Assembly (NCBI GenBank): GCA_002454425.1
Contig: DKIV01000034.1
Coordinates: 1-30,472, forward strand
Reading direction: 5' to 3'
Length of the DNA stretch: 30,472 bases
Origin: Sphingobacteriaceae bacterium UBA6709
GTDB lineage: Bacteria > Bacteroidota > Bacteroidia > Sphingobacteriales > Sphingobacteriaceae
The notes beneath the pieces were generated by a model that had not been told where the DNA came from, did not search any database, and saw only the letters and a list, made by a program, of their open reading frames with translations. Shown here piece after piece: positions 1 to 8,521 of the stretch. Within the stretch, counting starts at the first letter, position 1, and every line of letters begins with the position of its first letter. The translations under genes were made by a program, and so were the position numbers.

Positions 1-76
1 TTTTCCGGTATATGTCGAGGTAGCGTTAGCAAACAGCTAATGTTACTAAAACGAAATAAAGAACAATAAAGACTTT

Positions 77-188
<112 letters not shown>

Positions 189-196
189 TTACAAAG

Positions 197-230
197 AACC
201 CCTTTGGAGCAATCCATAAGGGGTTTTTTT
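197..230 (+). terminator. rRNA operon terminator
   Basis: An eight-base stem, aacccctt at 197-204 and aaggggtt at 218-225, is followed by a run of T to 230. It starts 9 bases after the 5S rRNA, as expected for a rho-independent terminator ending the rRNA transcript. Confidence 0.9.
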
Positions 231-430
231 ATGCGTTATAATGTGGGGGGCTCGCTCCTTGTATTTTTATATCTTTTCGCTAACCTGTTTATTTCAGGAA
301 ATTCTGTATTTCATGGTGTTGGAAGTCGCGCAGATGCTTGTTTTCATGTTAAAATAAGCTTTTTTTAAGTTGGATGTTGACGTTGAAAATGTATAAATTG
401 CCAATACAGTAGTTGATTTTTCGAAAAGCT

Positions 431-1021
431 ATGCATAACCGATCTCCTTTAATTGATCTTAAAGAAATTTCAAGAGGAAATGCGTCTGCCTTTCAGCATC
501 TTTTTCGTCATTATTATCCTAAAATATATACCTTATCTCTCAAGTATCTTAAATGTGCTGATCTTTCAGAGGATATTTGCCAGAATGTATTCATAAAGAT
601 TTGGAATCAGCGTGCTCAGTTGGATGAGGTCGATAATCTTAACGGCTGGATATTTACAATCGCTAAATGTCAGATACTAGATAACCTGCGCCATGCCGCT
701 CGTGACCAGCAGGTATGCGCCGCGATGCTTCGCAATACTCCCCAGTATAGTAATTCTGTTGCGGATGAGAAGCAACTAAAGGACTATTTTGCTTTTGTCG
801 AGGCTATTCTGGCGATGATGCCAGAGCAAACCCGACGTGTATTTTTATTGTGCCGCAGAGATGGAAAATCATATCAGGAGGCAGCTGAGATCCTTGGAGT
901 AAGCAGAGATGCTATAAAAAAGCATATGGTTCGCTCGATGAAGATCTTGCGTTTGCATATGAAGAATGAGCTTGACGTTCAGCTGACCGTAGTGTTGCTT
1001 TCAGTACTTTTTTCTGCTTGA
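431..1021 (+). CDS. ECF RNA polymerase sigma factor, FecI-like
   Basis: This 196-residue sigma-70 family protein belongs to the Bacteroidota FecI-like ECF group and directs RNA polymerase to the promoters of a glycan-uptake locus. Region 2 is visible at about residues 20-85 (AFQHLFRHYYPKIYTLS, then DLSEDICQNVFIKIW). Region 4 is at about 125-185, with the helix-turn-helix SYQEAAEILGVSRDAIKKH. The ATG at 431 was chosen over the in-frame TTG six codons upstream because normal family members begin close to this point. The anti-sigma gene follows 65 bp downstream and the SusC/SusD genes after it, the usual order for a sigma/anti-sigma controlled SusCD locus. Known family biology: the factor is held inactive by its FecR partner until the receptor signals. 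No clear promoter was found upstream. Confidence 0.93.
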   Translation: MHNRSPLIDLKEISRGNASAFQHLFRHYYPKIYTLSLKYLKCADLSEDICQNVFIKIWNQRAQLDEVDNLNGWIFTIAKCQILDNLRHAARDQQVCAAMLRNTPQYSNSVADEKQLKDYFAFVEAILAMMPEQTRRVFLLCRRDGKSYQEAAEILGVSRDAIKKHMVRSMKILRLHMKNELDVQLTVVLLSVLFSA

Positions 1022-1035
1022 AAAAATTATCCGCA

Positions 1036-1050
1036 GGGGGTACCCTTTTT
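1036..1050 (+). promoter_or_regulatory. GGGTACCC palindrome between sigma and anti-sigma genes
   Basis: The palindrome gggtaccc (1038-1045) is followed by a T run (1046-1050). It sits 17 bases after the sigma-factor stop codon and about 40 bases before the FecR start. It could be a short attenuator or part of an initiation region. No function is established from the sequence alone. Confidence 0.3.
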
Positions 1051-1086
1051 CTAATATGAAACGACATATAATAAAAGGGAGACCTA

Positions 1087-2229
1087 ATGGCCAGCTCAGA
1101 GGAATCATATAAGAAGATCTTAGTTCAAAGATATAAGGATGGCGTTGCTAATGACGATGAACTATCAGTTTTCTTTTTCCTATTGGCGGAAGGACAACTT
1201 GACAGGGATCTGGAGGAGAGCTTCAGTGGAGAGGAAGGACGTTGGGCAGATAAGGGCGCGGGGAAAGGATTCCTTCGTAGCCTGAATATTTATCGATTGG
1301 GAATTGCGGCTTCAGTCATTTTTGTTTTGATTATATCCGGTCTATGGTATTATCAACTGCCGCCCGAATCGTCTCAAGATAAGGCCTATCACATCGCTCC
1401 TGGTGGTGATTACGCAACGTTAAGCCTCTCTAACGGCAAGACTGTACGGTTGAGTGATCTTCATTCCGGAGAACTTATTAAGCAAGGAAATCTTAGAATC
1501 CGCAAGACTAAGGCGGGAGAGGTTGTATTGAGTGTAAGGGCGGGGAAAGCATCGGAACCGCTAACCTATCAATGTATAACAACGCCGCCTGGGGGTAAGT
1601 GGAAAATTGTTTTACCGGACGGCTCCCGTGTTACCTTAAACGCAGCATCAAGTCTTAGCTATCCCTCGTCTTTTGAAGAAGGCGGAAGAAGGGTAAAAAT
1701 GACGGGCGAAGTTTTTTTTCAGATTGCCAAGCTTAATGATAAACATGGAAGGCGATTGCCATTTATAGTGGAGGTTGGAAATGAAATGATTGAAGTGCAT
1801 GGGACAACCTTCAATGTGAACGCCTATAGCGATGAGGAGAATATTACCACCACACTTCTGGAAGGATCTGTTAGTTTAAGTGTGAAGGGCTCCTCTGAAA
1901 GGCTCAAGCTGAGTCCGGGGCAGCGGGCTTCTCTGCAAGGAAATCATTTTATTAAAGAAGAGGTAAATGCAAGCGCGGTGAGCAGTTGGGTGGACAACGA
2001 ATTTGTTTTCGATAATCAGGATATAGAAACCAGTCTTCGGCAGATCGGCCGCTGGTATAATGTTAATATTATATATGATGTAGCTCCCGAATGTTATAAA
2101 ATCGGCGGTTCGTTATCCAGAACAAATAAACTTGACGATGTCTTGCGGGCATTGAGCCTCACGGGATGTGTAGCTTTTAAGGTAGAAGGACGAACTATTC
2201 ATGTAGTGGCCGCCAATAAGGAGCATTGA
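1087..2229 (+). CDS. FecR-family anti-sigma factor with DUF4974 domain
   Basis: This 380-residue inner-membrane regulator is expected to bind the upstream ECF sigma factor through its cytoplasmic N-terminus and to receive a signal from the SusC receptor through its periplasmic part. Residues 1-70 are cytoplasmic and hydrophilic. One membrane helix is clear at about 71-89 (GIAASVIFVLIISGLWYY). The FecR domain spans about 160-265 (PPGGKWKIVLPDGSRVTLNA; VEVGNEMIEVHGTTFNVNAY; LLEGSVSL; LSPGQRASL). A C-terminal DUF4974 domain lies at about 305-375 (FVFDNQDIETSLRQIGRWY). The length is usual for Bacteroidota FecR proteins. The start codon follows a gggaga purine stretch. A 197-bp leader separates this gene from susC, so the receptor may have its own promoter or processing site. 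Confidence 0.95.
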   Translation: MASSEESYKKILVQRYKDGVANDDELSVFFFLLAEGQLDRDLEESFSGEEGRWADKGAGKGFLRSLNIYRLGIAASVIFVLIISGLWYYQLPPESSQDKAYHIAPGGDYATLSLSNGKTVRLSDLHSGELIKQGNLRIRKTKAGEVVLSVRAGKASEPLTYQCITTPPGGKWKIVLPDGSRVTLNAASSLSYPSSFEEGGRRVKMTGEVFFQIAKLNDKHGRRLPFIVEVGNEMIEVHGTTFNVNAYSDEENITTTLLEGSVSLSVKGSSERLKLSPGQRASLQGNHFIKEEVNASAVSSWVDNEFVFDNQDIETSLRQIGRWYNVNIIYDVAPECYKIGGSLSRTNKLDDVLRALSLTGCVAFKVEGRTIHVVAANKEH

Positions 2230-2316
2230 GGTCTTTTATTTAATAACAACAATCAGGATTTGCCTATGATAAGAGCCGTTTACAAAAAATAAAGAAATAT
2301 AGCCGGAAGAAAGAAG

Positions 2317-2343
2317 CATACGGGTGGTTGCAACACCCGTATG
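2317..2343 (+). promoter_or_regulatory. Hairpin in the susC leader
   Basis: A perfect 10-bp inverted repeat (catacgggtg at 2317-2326, cacccgtatg at 2334-2343) encloses the 7-base loop gttgcaa. It lies 83 bases before the susC start codon in the fecR-susC gap. No T run follows, so it is not a standard intrinsic terminator. It may act in the mRNA leader, as a processing or stability hairpin, or as a protein-binding site. Confidence 0.5.
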
Positions 2344-2426
2344 TGGAAATGTGATGGTTTCGCTTGGTGGCCAGGCCATTGCAAGCTTGTTTAACCGAAA
2401 CAGTTATTAACCAATCAGTCAAAATT

Positions 2427-5400
2427 ATGTATTTAAAAGCTACAAACCTTGGCTTTCCTAAGATTTTATTGCCTAAAAAGTTGCTATTAGCCATGAAGAT
2501 TACGAGTATTCTATTGTTCGTGTTTTCTCTGAGCCTGAGCGCCAGGACGGCGGCACAGCGAATCAGTGTTTCTGCACGGAGCATCTCGATGAAGGAGCTC
2601 GTGGTGGAGCTCAAGAAGCAATCGGGCTACGATTTTATATATGATGAGGCGCTTATTAAGAATGAAGTTTTTTCGAATTTGCATATAAAAGACGCGGATC
2701 TGAAGAATGCCTTGGATCACTGCCTTCAGGGGCGTAACATTTCGTACGTTATCAACGAGAAGATCGTTATACTGCGAGCTGCCGAACGGCAATCATTCTG
2801 GGTGCAGGGAGTGATTACGGATGTTAGAAAGGGACCATTGCTAAGCGTTATTGTTACTAACGTTAATAAAGACAAATCTATAGTTACCGATGAAAAGGGA
2901 GGGTTCCGGATCCAGGCGGATAAGGGCGATGTGCTGCGTTTCCGTATGATCGGCTTCGTGACCAAACAGCTTATTGTCAGCTCTGCGGCAAAGCTAGAGA
3001 TAGTTCTTGAGGAATCGCAGGTAGAATTACATGAAACCGTCGTAACAGCCTTAGGTATTAAGCGTGAGGAAAGATCCTTAGGATACGCGGTGTCGTCAGT
3101 TGACGGAGAGCGGTTGAGGAAGGCGCGCGAAACAAATGTGATGAACTCGCTGGCGGGCAGTGTTCCCGGACTTATTATCAACACTACTGCCGGCGGTCCC
3201 AGTGGTTCTACGCGCGTTATCATACGAGGCAATACCACGGTGACGGGAAACAATCAACCTTTGTATGTGGTGGATGGAATTCCGATTGATAATTCTAATT
3301 ATGGAGGAACCGGAGGAAGCATGTATGCACAGGGATATGATTTTGGTGACGCAATCTCTTCAATTAACCCTGATGATATAGAAACCATCAATGTGCTGAA
3401 AGGGCCATCGGCTTCGGCATCCTACGGCGCGAGAGCTGCCAATGGAGTTATTCTTATCACTACCAAACGAGGTCGGCAGGTTGGCCTGGGGATTGAAGTG
3501 AATAGTACAACGACCTTTGAGAATCAGCTCACGACCTTTGATGGCTATCAATACGAATATGGCCAGGGCCGTAATCAGAGTATTAATTTGACGGCAGATC
3601 AGGCTCGTACCTCTATGTTCAATAACTTCGGAGCACGCCTTGATCCTGATCTGAATGTGATTTCTTACGACGGCGTCTATCGTCCTTATAGACATGTGAA
3701 GAATAATATTGGCGGTTTTTTCAGGACGGGGCTTACCAGCACCAATACTGTATCATTTAATAATTCCAATGACCGGTCAACCTTACGGTTCTCGGTGTCG
3801 GATTTGAGGAATAATGATATTATTCCTAAGAGTGGTTTACGGCGGAATTCATTTACATTGAACGGAACTACTAAACTTAGTGACAAGCTGCGCTTGGAAG
3901 CCCGGGCCTTTTATATGAATGAGCACGTGAAAAATCGTCCGGCATTGGCAGATGATCCCGGAAACATAGGTACCGCATTCATCGGACTGGCCAATAACGT
4001 GGATCAGGAATGGTTTGCCAATAAGTACAAGAATGCGGATGGCTCTTATATTGAATGGGGCGGAGGTCAATATCGCCTAAATCCTTATTGGGTGATTAAT
4101 GAAATGCGCAACGAAACTACCAAGGACCGGCTGTTAGGATCTTTTCAGTTGAATTATCAGATACTACCCTGGTTGAACGCGCAAGGGCGGGCTTCAACAG
4201 ATCTTGCCTATATCGACTTTGAAAAATTCAGTCCGCGTACAACTCCCGGATTTATTACGGGAGCTCTTGATATGATCAATCGAAAGCATGTTACCACGGA
4301 GGCCGACGTGCTTATCACCGCGGAAAAGCAGATTGGGCAAGATTTTCATCTTTCGGGACGTTTAGGTGCGAGCTTATCGCGCGTGCATAATAACGCGCAA
4401 AATATGCAGTTTACGAATATGACCGTGCTGGATGCGATAACTCCAACGAGTTTTACAGAAAAGAACATCGTAGAAACGCCGTATAAGAAGTCGCTCAATT
4501 CAGTATACGCGTTATTTAGCGCGAGTTACAAAAGTTATTTGTATCTGGACGCGACGATCAGAAATGATTCCTATTCGACGTTGTCGAAATCATATACGTA
4601 CCCTTCGATATCATCCAGCTTTGTATTTTCTGACGCATTCAAAATAGACAAAAGTATTTTAAGTTTAGGTAAGTTAAGATTGGCGGCATCAGAAGTTGCC
4701 AGTGATACCGATCCTTATTTGTTAGATTTGTATTACTCGGTAGACCCGCTGTCATTTAACGGATTAGCCAACGGAGGCTTGAGCACTAACGTAATGGCAA
4801 ATAAGAATCTGAAGCCTACGAGAACGCGATCATGGGAAATAGGTACGGAGCTTAAGTTTTTAAATAATAGAATAGGGTTGGATCTAACCTATTATAATCA
4901 AAGTTCAAGAGATCAGATTAACCGCGTGCCCTTACCTGTTACCTCGGGGTTTGACGCACAGACTATTAACGCGGGGATAGTTACCAACCGTGGGGTGGAG
5001 ATCATGCTTAATGCTGAAGCTGTAAAAAGTAGAGACTTTAAGTGGAATATCAGCTTGAATTTCGCGAGAAATAAAAACAAAGTATCGTCTCTGGCGGAAG
5101 GAGTTCCTTATCTGGTATTATCAGATGCTCGTTGGATGAGCGTATCAGTGATTGCGAAACCCTCAGAAAACTATGGATCTATTCTGGCATTCGACTATCA
5201 GAAAGATCCTGATGGCAATATCATCCTTGACCCCACGACCTTATTGCCTATGCAAAGCACGGATCGACAGGTTGTGGGAAAGGGCATTTATGACTGGACC
5301 GGAGGGATGAGCAATAGCTTCCAGTATAAGAACTTCCGGCTAAACGCACTGATTGATGTGAAGTATGGCGCGAGCTTATTTTCAATGACTAACATGATGG

Positions 5401-5897
5401 CCGCGTCAAGAGGAAGTTTAAATACTACTCTTGGTGGCAGAAGTGAATGGATAGCTTCGGAAGAGGAGCGGCAGTCGCTGGGATATACCTTAGATCAGTG
5501 GAAAGCGATGGGGCGTGTGCGGGGACTAGTACCGGAAGGTGTGCTTATGCAGGCAGATGGTAGTTATGCTGCCAATACGCGAGCGGTAGATCCCTCGGTT
5601 TATTGGGCGCAGATATTAAATACGGGCGGCGTTGCCAGGCCTTACATTTACGATGGCTCCTATGTAAAGGTTCGGGAGATTTCGTTTGGCTATACATTTT
5701 CATCGAAGTTGATCTCACGTTTGGGCATACAGGATCTTCAGCTGAATCTTGTCAGCAGAAACCCTTTTATTATTTATAAGGATGTTCCGAATGTAGATCC
5801 GGATTCTAATTATAATAATGGAAACGGACAGGGATTGGAATATGGATCACTGCCAACACGAAGGAGTTGGGGGGTGAATCTTAATTTTAAATTTTAA
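2427..5897 (+). CDS. SusC/RagA-family TonB-dependent outer-membrane transporter with STN domain
   Basis: This 1156-residue TonB-dependent receptor imports oligosaccharides across the outer membrane and, with its STN domain, can signal to FecR. A signal peptide covers about residues 15-44 (LLLAMKITSILLFVFSLSLS). The order of domains is STN at about 46-116, a carboxypeptidase-regulatory-like domain at about 126-196, the SusC signature VTALGIKRE at 206-214, a plug domain at about 216-345 (SLAGSVPGLIINTTAGG; VIIRGNTTV; PLYVVDGIPID), then the 22-strand barrel to the C-terminal Phe (GVNLNFKF) expected for barrel insertion. The ATG at 2427 was chosen because the in-frame upstream extension has no signal-peptide character. 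The SusD partner begins 11 bases after the stop. The STN domain fits control by the adjacent sigma/anti-sigma pair. Confidence 0.96.
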   Translation: MYLKATNLGFPKILLPKKLLLAMKITSILLFVFSLSLSARTAAQRISVSARSISMKELVVELKKQSGYDFIYDEALIKNEVFSNLHIKDADLKNALDHCLQGRNISYVINEKIVILRAAERQSFWVQGVITDVRKGPLLSVIVTNVNKDKSIVTDEKGGFRIQADKGDVLRFRMIGFVTKQLIVSSAAKLEIVLEESQVELHETVVTALGIKREERSLGYAVSSVDGERLRKARETNVMNSLAGSVPGLIINTTAGGPSGSTRVIIRGNTTVTGNNQPLYVVDGIPIDNSNYGGTGGSMYAQGYDFGDAISSINPDDIETINVLKGPSASASYGARAANGVILITTKRGRQVGLGIEVNSTTTFENQLTTFDGYQYEYGQGRNQSINLTADQARTSMFNNFGARLDPDLNVISYDGVYRPYRHVKNNIGGFFRTGLTSTNTVSFNNSNDRSTLRFSVSDLRNNDIIPKSGLRRNSFTLNGTTKLSDKLRLEARAFYMNEHVKNRPALADDPGNIGTAFIGLANNVDQEWFANKYKNADGSYIEWGGGQYRLNPYWVINEMRNETTKDRLLGSFQLNYQILPWLNAQGRASTDLAYIDFEKFSPRTTPGFITGALDMINRKHVTTEADVLITAEKQIGQDFHLSGRLGASLSRVHNNAQNMQFTNMTVLDAITPTSFTEKNIVETPYKKSLNSVYALFSASYKSYLYLDATIRNDSYSTLSKSYTYPSISSSFVFSDAFKIDKSILSLGKLRLAASEVASDTDPYLLDLYYSVDPLSFNGLANGGLSTNVMANKNLKPTRTRSWEIGTELKFLNNRIGLDLTYYNQSSRDQINRVPLPVTSGFDAQTINAGIVTNRGVEIMLNAEAVKSRDFKWNISLNFARNKNKVSSLAEGVPYLVLSDARWMSVSVIAKPSENYGSILAFDYQKDPDGNIILDPTTLLPMQSTDRQVVGKGIYDWTGGMSNSFQYKNFRLNALIDVKYGASLFSMTNMMAASRGSLNTTLGGRSEWIASEEERQSLGYTLDQWKAMGRVRGLVPEGVLMQADGSYAANTRAVDPSVYWAQILNTGGVARPYIYDGSYVKVREISFGYTFSSKLISRLGIQDLQLNLVSRNPFIIYKDVPNVDPDSNYNNGNGQGLEYGSLPTRRSWGVNLNFKF

Positions 5898-5908
5898 ATC
5901 GCCAGGTT

Positions 5909-7498
5909 ATGAACATTAAATCTAAAGTATTTCTCAGCCATCTGCTTTTTATAGGATTGTTTTTAGTGTCATGCAATAAATTTGGTGATACCAATATAGA
6001 TCCTTCAAGGTCGAGCAATCTGGATCCGTCGCTACAGCTAACCCGGGTTCAGCTACGTTATTCGGGTGACCTGGAAACGAATGAGAAGTTGGGTCTTGTG
6101 CTTACTATGCCCATGGTGCAGCAGGTAGGCGGAATCTGGCTTAACAGAAACGGGCAATTTTACATATATGACCGGAACTATATGTCGAGTCTGTGGAACT
6201 ATGCCTTCAATAACGATGTTGTTAATATCGTCGATGCTGTTGAGCGCACTAATCAGGACGCGTCTAAGAGTAACTTGAACGCCGTCTGCCGTATTATGAA
6301 GGTATACGTCTTTGCCCGTATTACTGATTTGTATGGAGATATTCCCTATTCGCAGGCGGGACGCGCCTATTCTGAAGGTATTATTCGTCCGGCCTACGAT
6401 AAGCAGGAGGACATTTATGATGATTTCTTCAAGGAATTAAAAGAGGCGGCTGCGCAGTTGGATCCGTCAAAGGATGTGGTGAGCGGCGATATCTTTTATT
6501 CGGGGAATATCGGATCATGGAAGAAATTCGCGAATTCCTTGCGTCTTCGGTACGCGATGCGCTTAGTGAAAGCGAATGCGCAAAAGGCTCAGGCAGAAGC
6601 ATTAGCCGCTTATACTGATGGGGTGTTTACAAGTAATGTTGAGTTGTGCAAAACCACGCATATGAACATACAAAATACCTATGCCGACATTCGTGGAAAT
6701 GGCGTTTCTTCAGCATTTTGTCAGGCAGAGGTGATTCCAAGAGCGCAGAGTACGTTTGTGAATTTTTTGCGCAACAGCAATGATCCTCGTCTTCCTTTCA
6801 TGATAAGGAATTACATTGATATCGTTAACCGGCCGTTTGATCGCATAGATATCAGTGAACAGGTGCGTGCGCAAATAGGCTATTACGGAGTACCTGCAAA
6901 TGAGTATATCTGGGATGGTTGGCTAAGTCCGATCACCATTGACGTTCCGGGACTTGGCCAGATTTCGGCGGCGAACAACGATCAGAAGGCCCAGTTCGCT
7001 AATTTTCTTATTAGAAACGATGCCCCTTTCTTACACCTGACCTATGCGGAGGTGGAGTTTCTTCTTGCTGAGGCAAGTCAACGATGGGGACTGAATACAG
7101 GTGCTACTGCGGAAGAGCATTACGAGCGGGGCATACGCGCAGCCATGGCTCAATTAGCAATATTCCCGGGAGGCCCAACGATTGCTTCGGGAGAGGTAGA
7201 TCAGTTTATCAGTTCCAATAAGCTGAGTCCCGGGAGAGAGCTTCAGCAGATCAACGAACAGCTATGGGTTGCCCTATTTTTAAATGGGCCTGAGGCCTAC
7301 GCGAACTGGCGAAGGACAGATTTTCCCAAGCTTAGTCCCGCGCCGAATTATGACTCGTCTATTCAGACCATTCCACGACGTCTGGAGTACCCTATTTTCG
7401 AGGTGGAGCAGAATGAGGCGAATGCCAAGGTGGCGATTGACGCTTTGGGCGCGGGAGGTAACTCATGGACTAACAGGGTTTGGTGGGATAAAAATTAA
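5909..7498 (+). CDS. SusD/RagB-like outer-membrane lipoprotein
   Basis: This 529-residue surface lipoprotein pairs with the SusC transporter and forms its glycan-capturing lid. A lipoprotein signal peptide ends at Cys22 (FIGLFLVSCNKFGD). Family-typical segments follow: TNIDPSRSSNLDPSLQLTRVQ near the N-terminus, RIMKVYVFARITDLYGDIPYSQAG at about 128-151 (a SusD helical signature), and a C-terminal part ending IPRRLEYP with the final NSWTNRVWWD. This pattern suggests the SusD-like_2 (nutrient-binding) branch. It starts 11 bases after susC and ends 4 bases before the GH18 gene, so it is certainly co-transcribed. The ligand cannot be read from the sequence. Confidence 0.95.
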   Translation: MNIKSKVFLSHLLFIGLFLVSCNKFGDTNIDPSRSSNLDPSLQLTRVQLRYSGDLETNEKLGLVLTMPMVQQVGGIWLNRNGQFYIYDRNYMSSLWNYAFNNDVVNIVDAVERTNQDASKSNLNAVCRIMKVYVFARITDLYGDIPYSQAGRAYSEGIIRPAYDKQEDIYDDFFKELKEAAAQLDPSKDVVSGDIFYSGNIGSWKKFANSLRLRYAMRLVKANAQKAQAEALAAYTDGVFTSNVELCKTTHMNIQNTYADIRGNGVSSAFCQAEVIPRAQSTFVNFLRNSNDPRLPFMIRNYIDIVNRPFDRIDISEQVRAQIGYYGVPANEYIWDGWLSPITIDVPGLGQISAANNDQKAQFANFLIRNDAPFLHLTYAEVEFLLAEASQRWGLNTGATAEEHYERGIRAAMAQLAIFPGGPTIASGEVDQFISSNKLSPGRELQQINEQLWVALFLNGPEAYANWRRTDFPKLSPAPNYDSSIQTIPRRLEYPIFEVEQNEANAKVAIDALGAGGNSWTNRVWWDKN

Positions 7499-7502
7499 GG
7501 AT

Positions 7503-8483
7503 ATGGGAGGAATGATTAAGATCGTTGTCGCACTTGTCTTGATAGCAAGTTTGGCAACTGCTTGCGCAAAGTCTACAGCGTTGCCTGAGAAGCAGTCAGC
7601 GTACTATGTAGTGGGCTATTTGGCAATATATAATGGGGAGGAGACCGCCGGTCAGTTGAGTTTTGATGGACTGACTCACTTAAATGTGGCCTTTATTAAT
7701 CCGGATGCGGAAGGAAATATTAATGTATCCGCCGGAGTAAAGCAGCTTGTAAGCCGTGCGCATCAGCATGGTATTAAGGTGTTGCTATCTTTTGGTGGTG
7801 GCAGTGCTCCTGCTTATCTGGGCGAGATGACGGGACCATCAAAGCGCCGGCTTTTGGTAGACGCTTTAATGACGGCCGTGGATGAGGCATCTTTTGACGG
7901 CATTGATGTCGATCTGGAGGGGGATTTAATAAATGAGCATTATGGTGCTTTTGTTGCGGCGTTGGGGCAACCACTGAAAAAGAAGGGGAAGTTACTGACC
8001 GCGGCTTTGGCTACATGGACAGGTAACAAGGTTTCGGACGCTACCCTGGATTTATATGATTTTATAAATATCATGTCTTATGATCAGACGGGGCCCTGGG
8101 ATAAAAGCAGACCTGGTCCGCACTCGACGCTGACAGCAGCCGTTGCTGATATTGCTTACTGGCAAGGTACGAGAAAGCAGTCCGCCACGAAGCTGGTTCT
8201 GGGCTTACCATTTTATGGTTATGGATTTGGAACCAACAGGGAACATTATACCTATAAAGATATCGTAAGCCGCTGGCCTGACGCGGAAGGCGAAGATGAG
8301 ATCGCTGCTGATGGAGGTGTTATCTACTATAACGGTAAACAGACTATTGCTAAGAAAATGGAGCTGGTAGTAGACAAAAAGTTGCGGGGGGCAATGATCT
8401 GGCATATTGCCGCGGACGCGCCGGGGGAGCATTCCTTGCTTAAGGTGGTCAGGAAGGCCATCTCTACGGGATTAAATGAGTAA
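7503..8483 (+). CDS. GH18-family glycosidase (chitinase or endo-beta-N-acetylglucosaminidase type), catalytic motifs intact
   Basis: This is a 326-residue lipoprotein with a single GH18 TIM barrel. Family enzymes cleave beta-1,4 bonds next to GlcNAc in chitin or N-glycans by substrate-assisted catalysis. The signal peptide ends at Cys21 (IASLATACAKS). The SxGG strand is VLLSFGGGS at about 93-101. The catalytic motif DGIDVDLE at 132-139 is complete, with E139 the expected acid/base. The MxYD strand is NIMSYD at 189-194, and the C-terminal Trp (GAMIWH) is at 300. No acidic surface-export signal follows Cys21. An ATG at 7512 is an alternative start; 7503 lies 5 bases after the SusD stop. A longer upstream frame overlapping SusD was not used because it lacks a signal peptide. 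Whether the enzyme prefers chitin or N-glycan is open. Confidence 0.92.
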   Translation: MGGMIKIVVALVLIASLATACAKSTALPEKQSAYYVVGYLAIYNGEETAGQLSFDGLTHLNVAFINPDAEGNINVSAGVKQLVSRAHQHGIKVLLSFGGGSAPAYLGEMTGPSKRRLLVDALMTAVDEASFDGIDVDLEGDLINEHYGAFVAALGQPLKKKGKLLTAALATWTGNKVSDATLDLYDFINIMSYDQTGPWDKSRPGPHSTLTAAVADIAYWQGTRKQSATKLVLGLPFYGYGFGTNREHYTYKDIVSRWPDAEGEDEIAADGGVIYYNGKQTIAKKMELVVDKKLRGAMIWHIAADAPGEHSLLKVVRKAISTGLNE

Positions 8484-8521
8484 TGAAAAGACGAGTTTTC
8501 AGAGTTTTAAATTAACAGATT

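Noticed and set aside
2264..2614. Minus-strand frame across the susC leader
   Set aside because: It overlaps the N-terminal coding part of susC and the leader hairpin and has no recognisable protein features.
7284..7502. Upstream extension of the GH18 gene overlapping SusD
   Set aside because: It is a shadow of the SusD coding frame and lacks a signal peptide; the lipoprotein signal begins at 7503 or 7512.
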